A stretch of 5,362 nucleotides of DNA from the NCBI GenBank assembly GCA_031269415.1, contig JAISZF010000141.1:1-5362 (forward strand). The letters run 5' to 3'. Below are positions 5,314 to 5,362 of this stretch, one piece after another. The notes under the pieces are model-generated. The model was given only the letters and a program-made list of their open reading frames with translations, was not told the DNA's origin and did not search any database. The position numbers and the translations under genes were made by a program. Source of the DNA: Clostridiales bacterium (lineage in GTDB: Bacteria > Bacillota > Clostridia > Lachnospirales > WQUN01). The number at the start of each line of letters is the position of its first letter. Position 1 is the first letter of the stretch.

Positions 5314-5362
5314 TTGGTCGTAAAATAGCACTTTTTAAGTTTTAAGCGACATTATTATGATC
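5314..5362. other. Sequence after the transposase stop, window edge
   Basis: Forty-nine AT-rich bases with no gene or clear hairpin. The IS110 right end would be expected here or beyond, but nothing marks it. Confidence 0.3.

Overview
The window looks like chromosomal DNA from an anaerobic, Clostridia-like member of the Firmicutes. The RND permease resembles the Gram-positive SwrC type, the purine permease is an ordinary NCS2 protein with a strong GGAGG ribosome site, the nitrogenase remnants resemble clostridial NifH and NifD, and the HicB-like protein matches a family common in gut Clostridia. This placement is inferred from family resemblance; no phylogenetic marker is present.

Two genes look healthy. 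At the left edge (1-1553, + strand) is the C-terminal half of an RND/HAE1-type efflux permease, cut by the window start. In the middle (2602-4020, + strand) is a complete 472-residue NCS2 purine permease of the PbuG/AzgA group. It has a good ribosome site, a plausible -10 box and a clear intrinsic terminator at 4029-4070.

The two sides of the purine permease hold decayed material. Between the permeases, on the - strand (1569-2221), is a mosaic. It has the first 31 codons of nifH, including the P-loop and the normal ribosome site, joined at an A8 run to about 47 codons from the P-cluster region of nifD. These lead into about 138 codons of an unrecognised protein ending in a cysteine cluster. 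The frame is broken twice by single surplus bases; without them the stretch reads as one 216-codon ORF. Upstream (2222-2411) are a sigma-A-like promoter and a leader that can fold into a three-way junction plus a hairpin next to the ribosome site. The nif control region therefore seems to have outlived the nif genes.

To the right (4199-5362) are a 43-codon small ORF of unknown function and a 12-bp bidirectional terminator. A HicB-like antitoxin gene follows (- strand), lacking its usual C-terminal DNA-binding part. Next come the last 19 codons of its hicA toxin partner and the C-terminal part of an IS110-family transposase (+ strand) broken by a 14-bp tandem duplication. The likely story is that an IS110 element, or a deletion beside one, removed the front of hicA. 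I see no intact new multi-gene system. The most interesting items are the nifH-nifD chimera and its structured leader.
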